From NCBI GenBank assembly GCA_900538765.1, contig UQAB01000007.1:1-64000 (forward strand): 64,000 nucleotides of DNA, written 5' to 3'. The DNA comes from an uncultured Azospirillum sp. GTDB taxonomy: Bacteria; Pseudomonadota; Alphaproteobacteria; RF32; CAG-239. The position numbers and the translations under genes are program-made. The notes under the pieces were generated by a model. The model saw only the letters and a list, made by a program, of their open reading frames with translations. It made no database searches and was not told the origin of the DNA. This document shows positions 25,916-35,434 of this stretch, piece after piece; within the stretch, counting starts at the first letter, position 1; every line of letters begins with the position of its first letter.

Positions 25916-27097
25916 ATGGAAACAGTTCAAAAAACGCTGCGGTTGCATTTGGCGATTTTCGGCAGAGTCAATGCCGGAAAATCAAGTTTTCTGAATTTGG
26001 TTGCCGGCCAGAATATCGCTATAACTTCGGATGTTGCCGGCACAACTACGGATATTGTCGAAAAAAGTCAGGAACTGATTCCTTTGGGGCCGGTTGTCTG
26101 GATGGATACGGCAGGTTTGGGTGATGAAACGCCGCTCGGCCGGCAGCGGATGGAAAAAAGCCTCAAAGCCTTGGATAAGGCAGATGTTGTCGTGCTCGTC
26201 TGCGCCGGAAATAATATCGGAGCGGAAGAACAGGAAATTATCGCCATCTGTAAACAACGCCGGCTGCCGATGATTAAAATATTCAACAAAGCGGACATTC
26301 TGCCCCATGACGGCGACGGCATTCCGGTCAATTCTCTGGACCAGGAGAGCCGCGACAAAGTTTTGAATCTTTTTAAGGAAGAACTGTTAAAAAAAACGCC
26401 GCCGGGATTTTTTGATACGCCGCCGTTGATAAGTGATTTAGTGTCACCTCATTCAACGGTAATTCTGGTTATCCCGATTGATGAACAGGCACCAAAGGCA
26501 AGACTGCTGCCGTTACAGGTTCATGTTATCCGCGATTGTCTGGATCATGCCTGTACGGTTCTGTCCGTCAAAGACAGCGAATATGCTGAAGCTTTGGCGG
26601 CGTTGAAACAAAAGCCCGGTCTGGTTATTACCGATTCCAGCGTTGTGGATATGGTTACGGCTCTGACGCCGGAAGATATTCCCTGCACGACTTTTTCAAT
26701 CCTTTTTGCGCGGATGAAAGGAGATTTGCCTAGGTTTGCCCAAGGGGCGAAAGCCATCCGCAGCCTACAGGATGGCGATAAGGTGCTTATGGCGGAATCC
26801 TGCACGCATCATGCCGCTAAAAATGATATCGGCACAGTTAAAATTCCCCGGTTGCTGCAAAAGGTTACCGGAAAAAATTTGAATATTTCTCATGTTGCAG
26901 GTTGTGATTTTCCCAATGATTTGGCTTCATATCGCTTAGTAATTCAGTGCGGCGGCTGTATGACAACCCGGCGGGAAATGTTGTCCCGTATCCGAAAATG
27001 TGAAAAAGTCGGAGTGGCAATAACCAATTACGGCGTTTGCATTTCCGAATTGCAGGGCGTGTTAAGCCGCGTTATAAAACCTTTCGGGATTAATTAG
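25916..27097 (+). CDS. hydF: [FeFe]-hydrogenase maturation GTPase HydF
   Basis: Scaffold and GTPase on which the di-iron H-cluster subunit is assembled before transfer to HydA. The GTPase domain shows GRVNAGKSSF, the TTTD switch, DTAGLGDE and NKAD. Cluster-binding cysteines are in ESCTHHA and in QCGGCM near the C-terminus, as expected for HydF. 393 residues is family length. I prefer the ATG at 25916 because GGAG sits 9 bases before it; the ATG at 25907 touches that GGAG. It is followed 76 bases later by hydG. Confidence 0.93.
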   Translation: METVQKTLRLHLAIFGRVNAGKSSFLNLVAGQNIAITSDVAGTTTDIVEKSQELIPLGPVVWMDTAGLGDETPLGRQRMEKSLKALDKADVVVLVCAGNNIGAEEQEIIAICKQRRLPMIKIFNKADILPHDGDGIPVNSLDQESRDKVLNLFKEELLKKTPPGFFDTPPLISDLVSPHSTVILVIPIDEQAPKARLLPLQVHVIRDCLDHACTVLSVKDSEYAEALAALKQKPGLVITDSSVVDMVTALTPEDIPCTTFSILFARMKGDLPRFAQGAKAIRSLQDGDKVLMAESCTHHAAKNDIGTVKIPRLLQKVTGKNLNISHVAGCDFPNDLASYRLVIQCGGCMTTRREMLSRIRKCEKVGVAITNYGVCISELQGVLSRVIKPFGIN

Positions 27098-27173
27098 ATA
27101 TTGACTTTTTCCCGGCGAGGAATAAAGTACGTTTTGTCAAAATATTACTATAACCCTATAATTTTTTTGTATT

Positions 27174-28595
27174 ATGAAACTTTTTAAAGAAATGAATGTG
27201 GACGGTTTGAAATCATTCATTCCCGAAGCAGAGATTATGACACTTTTGTCAACGCGGATTAATGATAAAATCATGGTTCGCGACATCCTCGACAAATCTT
27301 TATCACTGCAACGTCTTGAGCCAAAGGAAATGGCGGTGCTGTTGAATGCGGATGATCCGGAAATCATTGCGGAAATCAAAGAAAGTGCGCATCGTTTGAA
27401 ACAGGATGTCTACGGCAAACGTATTGTCTTGTTTGCGCCGCTTTATGTCGGCAATATGTGTATCAACAACTGTGCTTACTGTGGTTTGCGCTGTTCCAAC
27501 CGGGATATTATGCGGACAACATTGAGCCGGGACGCTTTGGTGCAGGAAGTTTGCCGTCTGGAAGACAAAGGGCATAAGCGCCTGATTTTGGTTTATGGTG
27601 AACATCCTGCCTATAACGAAGATTTCATCGCCGAGTCTGTACGGACAGTTTATGGCGTTAAAAATGGCAAAGGCGCGATACGCCGGGTCAATATTAATGC
27701 TGCGCCGCTTGATGTTGATGGCTATAAAACGGTTAAGGCAGCCGGTATCGGTACTTATCAGATTTTTCAGGAAACCTATCATGAAGCAACCTATGCCAAA
27801 GTGCATCCGAGTGGACCAAAGTCAAATTATCTGTGGCGCCTGTACGGTTTGGACCGGGCAATGGAAGCCGGGATAGATGATGTCGGTATCGGCGCTTTGT
27901 TTGGGTTGTATCATCATAAGTTTGAGGCAATGGCGCTGCTGTATCATGCGATTCATCTGGAAGAACGTTTTAATGTTGGGCCGCATACCATATCCTTTCC
28001 GCGGATTAAAGAGGCTTTGAATACGGATTTGCAACAGGTTGCGGAATTTTCGCCGAATGATGAAGATTTTATGCATACGATTGCTGTTCTGCGTTTAGCT
28101 GTTCCTTATACGGGAATGATATTGACCGCACGTGAAGATGTTAAATTTCGTCATGAAGCGATTAATTACGGTGTCAGCCAGATAGACGCGGGATCGGATG
28201 TCGGTGTTGGTGCTTATTCGCATGAAGGCGCAGCCGAAAACAGCAAAAAACGCCAGTTTGAACTGAGTGACAATCGCAGTTTGGATACGATTATTGGCGA
28301 ACTCTGCAATGATGGCTTTATTCCGTCTTCCTGTACGGCCTGTTACCGTTCGGGACGCACCGGCGAACATTTTATGCAAATGGCCAAGCCGGGGTATATC
28401 AAAAAGTTCTGCACGGCGAACGCATTGCTGACTTTAAGTGAATATGCCGAAAATTATGCTTCTCCTGAAACCAGGGACAAATGTCAGAAACTGATTGAAC
28501 GGGAACTGCAAGATTATCCGGACGGAAAAATGAAGGAGATTTTGCGGGACAAACTGGCAAAAGTCCGGCAGGGCAAACAGGATTTGTACTTCTGA
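27174..28595 (+). CDS. hydG: [FeFe]-hydrogenase maturase HydG, radical-SAM tyrosine lyase
   Basis: Cleaves tyrosine to give the CO and CN ligands of the H-cluster iron unit. The 473-residue protein has the radical-SAM motif CINNCAYC (CX3CX2C) at about 100 and the C-terminal second-cluster motif CTACYRSGRTGEHF with a further Cys in KKFCTAN (CX2CX22C). This C-terminal motif separates HydG from the related ThiH. The third maturase gene, hydE, and the hydrogenase itself are not in the window. Confidence 0.95.
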   Translation: MKLFKEMNVDGLKSFIPEAEIMTLLSTRINDKIMVRDILDKSLSLQRLEPKEMAVLLNADDPEIIAEIKESAHRLKQDVYGKRIVLFAPLYVGNMCINNCAYCGLRCSNRDIMRTTLSRDALVQEVCRLEDKGHKRLILVYGEHPAYNEDFIAESVRTVYGVKNGKGAIRRVNINAAPLDVDGYKTVKAAGIGTYQIFQETYHEATYAKVHPSGPKSNYLWRLYGLDRAMEAGIDDVGIGALFGLYHHKFEAMALLYHAIHLEERFNVGPHTISFPRIKEALNTDLQQVAEFSPNDEDFMHTIAVLRLAVPYTGMILTAREDVKFRHEAINYGVSQIDAGSDVGVGAYSHEGAAENSKKRQFELSDNRSLDTIIGELCNDGFIPSSCTACYRSGRTGEHFMQMAKPGYIKKFCTANALLTLSEYAENYASPETRDKCQKLIERELQDYPDGKMKEILRDKLAKVRQGKQDLYF

Positions 28596-28596
28596 T

Positions 28597-28684
28597 AAAA
28601 ATACCGGCAGTGTAAAAAAAACTGTCGGTATTTTTTTATAAAGGTTATCCCGGCATCTTGGTTGCCGGGATAACCCGTTTTTTT
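28597..28684 (+). terminator. Two successive hairpins after hydG
   Basis: First hairpin ATACCGGCAGT/ACTGTCGGTAT with T-run (28597-28637); second hairpin GGTTATCCCGGCA/TGCCGGGATAACC with T-run (28643-28684). Both look like strong intrinsic terminators. Confidence 0.85.
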
Positions 28685-28982
28685 GTTGCGGTGTTTAAAC
28701 CGCAGCTCTAGACTAAATTATAATAAGACTTTCAAAAGAAAGAATTATTATTTGTAGTAATTATTCTTAAACAGTCCAATCTTAAGAAGCAAAAGAATAA
28801 TTACACTACTCATGCTATGAGAATAAACTTAAATTTCAATTAAAAAAATTAAGTTAGTAACAAATAAAGTGTATGAAAATAGAATTTTAGTTATAAATAG
28901 TTGTACCTTAGGTTGTCGCATTTTAATGATTTTTAAGTAAATCAATGCTATAACGAAGATAAATTAAATTTTATCGAGATTC
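28685..28982. other. A+T-rich gene-free stretch
   Basis: About 300 bases without a credible gene. One imperfect inverted repeat stands out: GTAGTAATTATTCTT (28754-28768) against AAGAATAATTACACTAC (28793-28809), loop 24 bases. Nothing else is seen. Confidence 0.4.
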
Positions 28983-29855
28983 GTGATGAAAATGATAAGA
29001 CCTATTGTAAACATCGGAAAAATTATAGAACCTTATGAGGCTGTTATTGTCGGCTTCAATGGTGTTTTGACTGATGGAAACGGTATTGCGGCTGATGCGG
29101 TCAATGCTTTGGTTGAAATGAAAAAAAGAGGAAAACATATTGTCCTCTGTTCCAATACCTGCATGCGGGTTGCTGCATTGTGCGATTTTCTGATTGCTGA
29201 TAAGGTGCCGCTGAAGCTGTTTGACGCAGTTATAACAGCGGGAGAAATCCTCCATTATAAATTAAAAAGCCGTAGCCAGGAATGTGCTTCTTTGGGAACA
29301 GCCTATTACAAATTGGGCAGCTGTCGGGACATGGGGATTTTTTCCGGACTTGATTATCAGCCGGTTGACGATATTTCCCTGGCTGATTTTGTTTATATGG
29401 ATAGTGCGGCGTCGGCAGATGACATTATAGATAAATACCTGCCGGAATTGGAACATGCTGCCGGTTTGGGATTACCGTTTGTCTGTGCCGGCAATGACAC
29501 CTCCAGCTACAAGGACGGAAAGATAAGTCTGGCGCCGGGAGCTCTGGCGGAACAGTATGCTGTTCTGGGCGGAAAGATAATCACCGTCGGCAAGCCGGAT
29601 CCCGTTGTTATGGCTTATTGCCTGGAAGCCTTGCCGCAGGGAATTGCCAAGGAGAAAATTTTAGTCATTGGCGATAATCTTGCCACGGACATCAAAGGCG
29701 CCAACCTTGCCGGTTTTGACAGTGTGCTGATTTCCAAAGGCGTGCACGTAAACTTCTTGGGAGAGGGATATATCTCGGATGTTACCAAAACCCGCGAACT
29801 GTCGATGAGTATTGATGCTTATCCTGATTATGTCATTTCCGGCTTGCGCTGGTAA
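28983..29855 (+). CDS. HAD-superfamily class IIA-like protein lacking the nucleophile
   Basis: A 290-residue protein with the layout of NagD-type HAD phosphatases. The second and third signatures are fine (LCSNTCMR near 60; VIGDNLATDIKGANLAG near 225). The first motif, normally DxDG with Asp as nucleophile, reads VGFNGVLTDG, so both catalytic aspartates are Gly and Asn. It is therefore unlikely to be an active phosphatase and may be a binding or regulatory relative. It stands alone, convergent with the ABC-F gene. Confidence 0.75.
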   Translation: MMKMIRPIVNIGKIIEPYEAVIVGFNGVLTDGNGIAADAVNALVEMKKRGKHIVLCSNTCMRVAALCDFLIADKVPLKLFDAVITAGEILHYKLKSRSQECASLGTAYYKLGSCRDMGIFSGLDYQPVDDISLADFVYMDSAASADDIIDKYLPELEHAAGLGLPFVCAGNDTSSYKDGKISLAPGALAEQYAVLGGKIITVGKPDPVVMAYCLEALPQGIAKEKILVIGDNLATDIKGANLAGFDSVLISKGVHVNFLGEGYISDVTKTRELSMSIDAYPDYVISGLRW

Positions 29856-31673
29856 TCAGGCATTTTGTTCCAGTTCTTCCTTAATCATCTGAATTTCAAG
29901 CCACTGGTTTTCCGCATTTTCCAGTTCCTGTTTTTTGGTACTCAGTTCTTCGGTCAGGCGGTCAAAAGCTTCTCTGTCGGCGTTGTATAAATCGCCACAG
30001 CCGAGCTTTTCTTCAATCTGCCGGATATTTTCTTCAAGTTCTGAAACTTTCTGCGGCAAAACTTCCAGCAGGCGCTGCTGGTTGTAGCTGAGCTTTGTTG
30101 TTTTCTTTGGGGCGGAAACGTCTTTGCGTTCTTTGGGCTTTTCTTTTTTCTCCGGTGTTTTGGCCGGTCTGGATTTTTCCGCCAGTTTTTGCTCCAGTTC
30201 GCTGTAACTTCCCGGATATTCGGTAATGGAACCGTCCCCCGGCATATAAATAATAGATGTTGCCACCCGGTCAAGAAAATCCCGATCATGGCTGACGATT
30301 AAAGCCGTTCCCTCATAATCGCCGAGAACTTCCTGCAACAGGTCGATTGTATCCATGTCCAAATCGTTGGTCGGCTCGTCCAAAACCAGAAAATTCGACG
30401 TCTTTGCCAGAGCAACCGCCAGCATCAGACGGTTCTTCTCGCCGCCGGAAAGGGCGGAAACCGGACATTGTGCCTGTTCCGGCTTAAACAGAAAATCTTT
30501 CAAATAAGCCACGACATGGCGGTATTGTCCGCGGACATGTATATGGTCGCCTTCGTTGCAAAGTGTTTTCCACAATGTCTTTTTCGGGTCAAGGGAAATA
30601 CGATTCTGATCAAAATAAGCCTCTTCCAGATTTTTCCCGATTCGCACAAAACCGGAGTCGGGTTCCAGACGTTTGGTCAGAAGCTTGATAAGCGTCGTTT
30701 TTCCGGCACCGTTCGGTCCGACAATGCCAATCTTGTTGGCGCGCATGATTTTTATGGAAAAATCTTTCACCAGTTGGCGTTCGCCGTATGTTTTGTTGAT
30801 GTGCTTGGCTTCGATAACCAGTTTTGACCGGGCGTCGCCTTCTTCAATTTCCATGCTGACGGAGCCAGTCTGTTTAATTTGGTTTTTGCGTTCTTCGCGC
30901 AGTTGTTGTAACCGCCGCAACCTTCCCATGTTTCTCTTTCTTCGGGCGGTCACGCCTTTGTGCAGCCACTCTGTTTCCGCTTCTATCTTCTTGTTCAGGT
31001 ATTTCTGCTCGATGATTTCCTGATTAATGACCTGTTCCTGCCATTCCTCAAAATATTTGAAACCTTTGTTGTTCCGGCGCATAATGCCCCGGTCAAGCCA
31101 AAATGTCACGTCAGATACATCGGTCAAAAAACGCCGGTCATGGCTGATGGTGATAACCGCGCCGGAAAAGGCGCTGATAATTTCTTCCAGTTTCTGAATT
31201 GTCGGCATATCAAGATGGTTGGTCGGTTCGTCCAAAAGCAGAATATCGGGTTCTCCGATGAGCGTCTTGGCCAGAAATGCTTTCCTTTGTTCGCCGCCGG
31301 AAGCTTTTTCCGGATTTTGCTGCGGTAGGATTCCCAGTTGTTCAATAAGAATGTCCGCCCGGTATTCCTGATCGCGTTCTTCGGGCGGAAGCCCTGATAA
31401 TACCACTTCTTTCAGGGTTTTGTAGCCCTGAATATTGGGATCTTGCGGCATATAGGCAATTTTTGTTCCCGGCTGCACAAACATTTCTCCGCTGTCCGGT
31501 TCAATAATTCCGGCAATGACTTTAAGCAGAGTCGATTTTCCCGAACCGTTTCGCCCGACCAGAGAAATCTTGTCGCCGCGGTTGATATAAAGTTCCACGT
31601 CAGAAAACAACTCGTGCGGGCCGAAACTCAGCTTCACCCCTTTAATTGTCATAATAGGCGGTTCAAACATCAC
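29856..31673 (-). CDS. uup: ABC-F ATPase, Uup-like
   Basis: A 605-residue soluble ATPase with two ABC domains and no membrane part, acting on ribosomes in the manner of ABC-F proteins. Visible motifs: Walker A GRNGSGKST and GPNGAGKTT, signatures ASGGEQRKAFLA and LSGGEKNRLMLA, Walker B LLLDEPTNHLD and LVLDEPTNDLD. The basic linker between the domains contains RRKRNMGRLRRLQQLREERK, and a Lys-rich C-terminal coiled coil (about 520-605) favours Uup over EttA. It probably forms a unit with the small gene just upstream (31692-32120). Confidence 0.88.
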   Translation of the reverse strand: MMFEPPIMTIKGVKLSFGPHELFSDVELYINRGDKISLVGRNGSGKSTLLKVIAGIIEPDSGEMFVQPGTKIAYMPQDPNIQGYKTLKEVVLSGLPPEERDQEYRADILIEQLGILPQQNPEKASGGEQRKAFLAKTLIGEPDILLLDEPTNHLDMPTIQKLEEIISAFSGAVITISHDRRFLTDVSDVTFWLDRGIMRRNNKGFKYFEEWQEQVINQEIIEQKYLNKKIEAETEWLHKGVTARRKRNMGRLRRLQQLREERKNQIKQTGSVSMEIEEGDARSKLVIEAKHINKTYGERQLVKDFSIKIMRANKIGIVGPNGAGKTTLIKLLTKRLEPDSGFVRIGKNLEEAYFDQNRISLDPKKTLWKTLCNEGDHIHVRGQYRHVVAYLKDFLFKPEQAQCPVSALSGGEKNRLMLAVALAKTSNFLVLDEPTNDLDMDTIDLLQEVLGDYEGTALIVSHDRDFLDRVATSIIYMPGDGSITEYPGSYSELEQKLAEKSRPAKTPEKKEKPKERKDVSAPKKTTKLSYNQQRLLEVLPQKVSELEENIRQIEEKLGCGDLYNADREAFDRLTEELSTKKQELENAENQWLEIQMIKEELEQNA

Positions 31674-31691
31674 GGTATCCTGCGCAGCCTG

Positions 31692-32120
31692 TTATAAATC
31701 GCCTTCGATAAGCTGGATTCCTTCAATTTCCCATTCCAGCCCTTTGGCGGCCCAGAGGAAGAAATCGTTGATTTTTTCTTCTTTGATGCCGACATGGCGT
31801 CCGATGTTATAAATCGAAGCGACTTCCCCGTCGGACAATTCGTGGTTTGAAATCGCAACGAGAATCATTTCTCTGAGAATATAGCGTCTGGTGCGAATAT
31901 TCTTGACTTCCGCGAGAAGCTTGTACATTTCTTCTTCACCTTTGGCCCGTTTGATTTTTTTCAGAACCGATTCGTCCAGCCCCAAATCATTAATTCTGCT
32001 CAGGACATAATCCATATTGCGTGCGGACGAGTCGTTCAGATCCAGAATATACAGCAGGCTGGTGATATAAACATTGCGTTCTTTTTCGGTCAATTCATTC
32101 AAAACATTTGGCACGGTCAT
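31692..32120 (-). CDS. Small helical protein, TerB-like
   Basis: A 142-residue helical protein. The second half (ILREMILVAISNHELSDGEV, then GRHVGI) resembles the acidic helical pattern of TerB-like domains, with a D-x-E after a helix and a following helix; I see this as a weak match. No signal peptide. It lies 18 bases ahead of the ABC-F gene, so the two are likely cotranscribed. Alternative: an alphaproteobacterial family without a name. Confidence 0.55.
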   Translation of the reverse strand: MTVPNVLNELTEKERNVYITSLLYILDLNDSSARNMDYVLSRINDLGLDESVLKKIKRAKGEEEMYKLLAEVKNIRTRRYILREMILVAISNHELSDGEVASIYNIGRHVGIKEEKINDFFLWAAKGLEWEIEGIQLIEGDL

Positions 32121-32237
32121 AATTCTCTCAGTTGTTAAAACAAATTACCTTATACATTAAAAATAAAGATTTGCAAAACAAAATATTAAATATATAATGC
32201 CGCCAAAAGTTAACCAAATTCAACAAGGAAATGTCAA

Positions 32238-32630
32238 ATGCCTTTAAAAATAGAGCTGAAACCGCATGAAAGCATTATTATCGGAGAAGCTTTGATTACC
32301 AATGACAACGAGCGTACCAGATTTTATATTGAAGGAAATGTGCCGATTCTCCGTGAAAAGTTCATTTTGCGTGAAAAAGACGCCAATACGCCGAGTAAGC
32401 GGGTTTATTTTATTGTCCAGCAGATGTATCTGGCGCGCGGCGTAACCGAACTGCAGACGATGTACATTGATTTTGTGCGTGATTTGCAAAAGGCGGCGCC
32501 GAGTCTCATTCCTTATACCGCAGCCGTAACCGATGACATTCTGAAAGGCGATTATTACAGCGCAATCAAGAGTGCCAGTCGTTTGGTGGCCAAAGAAACC
32601 GAATTGTTCGGTGAGACTCTGAAAATTTAA
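32238..32630 (+). CDS. flbT: Flagellin synthesis regulator FlbT
   Basis: In Caulobacter FlbT acts after transcription, binding the 5' leader of flagellin mRNA and limiting its translation until the hook is complete. The 130-residue protein matches in length and pattern (PLKIELKPHESIIIGEAL at the N-terminus, RVYFIVQQMYLA in the middle). AAGGAAA precedes the start. The four flagellin genes follow directly, three of them with a shared leader that is a plausible FlbT target. Its usual partner FlaF is not in the window. Confidence 0.9.
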   Translation: MPLKIELKPHESIIIGEALITNDNERTRFYIEGNVPILREKFILREKDANTPSKRVYFIVQQMYLARGVTELQTMYIDFVRDLQKAAPSLIPYTAAVTDDILKGDYYSAIKSASRLVAKETELFGETLKI

Positions 32631-32740
32631 GAATAAAAAAAATAGTTTTATGTTAACTTATTGATTTCGCTTAATTATTAGATTAAGTGTTGCTTAGCCT
32701 TTAAAAATGTGTTAATCTGATAATGTAGTTGTCAGAAAGA

Positions 32741-32773
32741 CAATGAATATTAACCACAGGAATTGGGAGAAAA
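32741..32773 (+). promoter_or_regulatory. Conserved flagellin leader, copy 1
   Basis: ATTAACCACAG followed by AATT and GGGAGAAA just before the start codon at 32777. Nearly identical leaders stand before the flagellins at 36859 and 38122. Candidate FlbT binding site. Confidence 0.55.
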
Positions 32774-32776
32774 GCG

Positions 32777-33871
32777 ATGTCAAATATATCTTTAACCGCT
32801 AGTATGCGTACAAACCTTTTGTCTTTGCAGAACACTCAGAGTTTGATGGATACAACTCAGGAGCGGTTGTCTACTGGTAAAAAAGTAAACTCGGCGATTG
32901 ATAACCCGTCATCCTACTATACAGCTCAGAATCTGACCAACCGCGCCAGCGACTTGGAAACTTTGCTTGATAGTATGGGGCAGGGTATTCAGACCATTAA
33001 AGCTGCCAACGAAGGTATCGAGGCGATTACCTCTTTCGTCCAGCAGGCGAAGGCTGTGGCAAATACTGCCCGTGATACGGCTGCTAAAAGCGAAATTGAA
33101 TCCAGCGGAACTTACGTTGCCGAAGACGGTAAAATGACCATCAAAGTTGGCGATGAAACCTTGGAAGTCAATGTTACACAGGCTGGTCAGGGTGATATCG
33201 GCAAATTGGTAACGGCTATTCAGGGGGCGACTGATTACGCTAAAAAAAGCTTTACTGTTGAAGCTAACGATGACAGTACCGGCTTGGTCATTAAAGCCAA
33301 AGACGGTGCCGAGATCAACGGAGCAGTCAGTATCGAAAACGGTATGGGCTTGTCTGTTAATGGTAAAATCGATACCGTTTCCCGTCAGACTTCAATGAAA
33401 CAATTCAATGATATCCTCTCTCAGATTGACCAGTTGGCTGCTGATGCTTCTTATAAAGGCGTCAACTTGCTGAAGGGTGATGACTTGAAGGTAATTTTCA
33501 ACGAAGACCGCAGTTCTTCAATCGAAATTAAGGGTGACGACGCAAGTGCCGCCGGCTTAGGCTTGGAAGCCGTTGCCGACTGGTCAACCAACGAACTGAT
33601 TGATGCGACGATTGCTAAAGTCGATGCTGCTATTACGGAACTTCGCAATATGGCTTCCGAGTTTGGTAACAACTACTCTATCGTTCAGACGCGTCAGGAC
33701 TTCACTGAAAACCTGATGAACGTATTGACGGAAGGTGCAGATAACTTGACCTTGGCTGACATGAATGAAGAGTCTGCAAATATGCTGGCTCTGCAGACCA
33801 GACAGCAGCTCGGCGTCAATGCCTTGAGCCTGGCTTCCCAGTCTGCTCAGTCTGTCTTGAGCTTGTTCTAA
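32777..33871 (+). CDS. fliC: Flagellin, paralogue 1
   Basis: Filament subunit, 364 residues. The N-terminal D0/D1 part (ISLTASMRTNLLSLQNTQSL, then QERLSTGKKVNSAIDNP) and C-terminal D1/D0 part (NMLALQTRQQLGVNALSLAS) are typical alphaproteobacterial flagellin. The central domain is short (about 115-200). Export uses the flagellar type III system, so no signal peptide is present. It is nearly identical to the paralogues at 36859 and 38122 over both ends. Confidence 0.95.
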   Translation: MSNISLTASMRTNLLSLQNTQSLMDTTQERLSTGKKVNSAIDNPSSYYTAQNLTNRASDLETLLDSMGQGIQTIKAANEGIEAITSFVQQAKAVANTARDTAAKSEIESSGTYVAEDGKMTIKVGDETLEVNVTQAGQGDIGKLVTAIQGATDYAKKSFTVEANDDSTGLVIKAKDGAEINGAVSIENGMGLSVNGKIDTVSRQTSMKQFNDILSQIDQLAADASYKGVNLLKGDDLKVIFNEDRSSSIEIKGDDASAAGLGLEAVADWSTNELIDATIAKVDAAITELRNMASEFGNNYSIVQTRQDFTENLMNVLTEGADNLTLADMNEESANMLALQTRQQLGVNALSLASQSAQSVLSLF

Positions 33872-33901
33872 ATCAGGACTCTTTAATTGATAACAGGAGA
33901 G

Positions 33902-33930
33902 GGAGCGGAGAAATCCGCTCCTTATTTTTA
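33902..33930 (+). terminator. Terminator of flagellin 1
   Basis: Stem GGAGCGGA/TCCGCTCC followed by TTATTTTTA. Confidence 0.85.
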
Positions 33931-34160
33931 TGTCTGCAAGATTTTGGCATGAAAAATGCATTGAAATAGTCGGGTGAACTGAAACGTGCGATGTGAAAGT
34001 TATCCCCAGACAATTTTTTAATTATTGTCAATGGTTAAAAAAATGTTAATGTAAAATACAAAGAAATAGAAATTTTTTTAAGAGATAACTCAAGGCATTG
34101 AAGTCAGAATGACAATGACAAACAGCCTTTATCCTTGCCAAGGGTCTTAGGAGAATAAAT

Positions 34161-35327
34161 ATGGCAGATATTTCATTAACCGCAAGTATGCGAACAACAT
34201 TATTGTCTTTGCAAAATACGCAAAGTCTTATGGATATGACACAGGAAAGATTGTCAACAGGAAAGAAAGTTAACTCTGCTATTGATAATCCTATGTCTTA
34301 CTACACGGCGCAAGGCTTGACTAACCGTGCCAGCGACTTGGAAGCTTTGCTGGACAGTATGGGGCAGGGTATTCAAACCCTGAAAGCCGCCAACGAAGGC
34401 ATTGAAGCAATTACCTCTTTCGTTCAGCAGGCAAAGGCTGTTGCCAACACCGCCCGTGATACTGTTTCCAAATCCTCTCTCACGTCAAGCGGTACTTTCA
34501 AAAATAGTATTCCTGAAGCCCCGACAGGCGGTCCTGCCAATACGTCAAAAATTACGATTAATATTGGTGATGATAGCATTTCCTATGATGTTAAAGGAGC
34601 TATAAATGGTGGTGCCGCTGCTGATGATATAGATGCTGTTATTACCGGTTTAAATGCAGATCCAAACGATGATGTCTTGACAAAGTATAATCTTGAACTT
34701 GTCAAAAGTGCTGATGGTAAATCTATTGAACTCAAAATCAAAGATCCCAATGTAGATGTTTCTTCTTTGAAAGTATCCATGACAACAGAAGGGGCTAGTA
34801 TCGGTTTGAGCATTGGCGGCATTATTGATAATACTGCTCGTGACAATTCCATGAAACAATTTAATGAAATCTTGAATCAGATTGACCAGTTGGCTAACGA
34901 TGCGACTTACAAGGGTGTAAATCTGTTGAAAGAAGACGATTTGAGAGTCGTCTTTAATGAAGACCGCACATCGTTTTTGGATGTTAAGGGAGATAATGCT
35001 TCCACGGCCGGATTGGGGTTGAGCGTCGTTTCTGATTGGTCTACGACGGATTTGATTGATACGACGATTACTGAAGTCGAAAACGCTATTAATAAATTGC
35101 GTGATATGGCTTCTGTTTTTGGTAATAACTATTCCATTGTTCAGAATCGTGAAGATTTTACAGACAGTTTGGTTAATGTTTTGACCGAAGGTTCTGATAA
35201 GCTTGTTTTGGCTGACATGAACGAAGAGTCTGCCAACATGCTGGCTCTGCAAACCAGACAGCAGCTCGGCGTCAATGCGTTAAGTTTGGCTTCTCAGGCA
35301 GCGCAGTCAGTCTTGAAGCTGTTCTAA
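34161..35327 (+). CDS. fliC: Flagellin, paralogue 2 (most divergent)
   Basis: A 388-residue flagellin. Ends are conserved, but the wording of the DNA differs more from the other three than they differ from each other (AGTMRTTLLSLQ-like start with DMTQERL, middle 110-215 unique, end QAAQSVLKLF). Its leader lacks the ATTAACCACAG element and has a GTCAGAATGACAATGAC stretch with TAGGAG instead, so its control may differ. A conserved glycine-rich insert near 120-150 distinguishes its outer domain. Confidence 0.95.
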   Translation: MADISLTASMRTTLLSLQNTQSLMDMTQERLSTGKKVNSAIDNPMSYYTAQGLTNRASDLEALLDSMGQGIQTLKAANEGIEAITSFVQQAKAVANTARDTVSKSSLTSSGTFKNSIPEAPTGGPANTSKITINIGDDSISYDVKGAINGGAAADDIDAVITGLNADPNDDVLTKYNLELVKSADGKSIELKIKDPNVDVSSLKVSMTTEGASIGLSIGGIIDNTARDNSMKQFNEILNQIDQLANDATYKGVNLLKEDDLRVVFNEDRTSFLDVKGDNASTAGLGLSVVSDWSTTDLIDTTITEVENAINKLRDMASVFGNNYSIVQNREDFTDSLVNVLTEGSDKLVLADMNEESANMLALQTRQQLGVNALSLASQAAQSVLKLF

Positions 35328-35347
35328 AACAGAAAATGAAAATCAGA

Positions 35348-35372
35348 AAAGGGCGGAAAATTCCGCCCTTTT
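35348..35372 (+). terminator. Terminator of flagellin 2
   Basis: Stem AAGGGCGGAA/TTCCGCCCTT, then T residues. Confidence 0.85.
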
Positions 35373-35434
35373 GTTCTTGAGTTTTTGCATGAAGCTGATA
35401 ATATTATTTTATAAGAACAAAAGGGGTAATTTTC

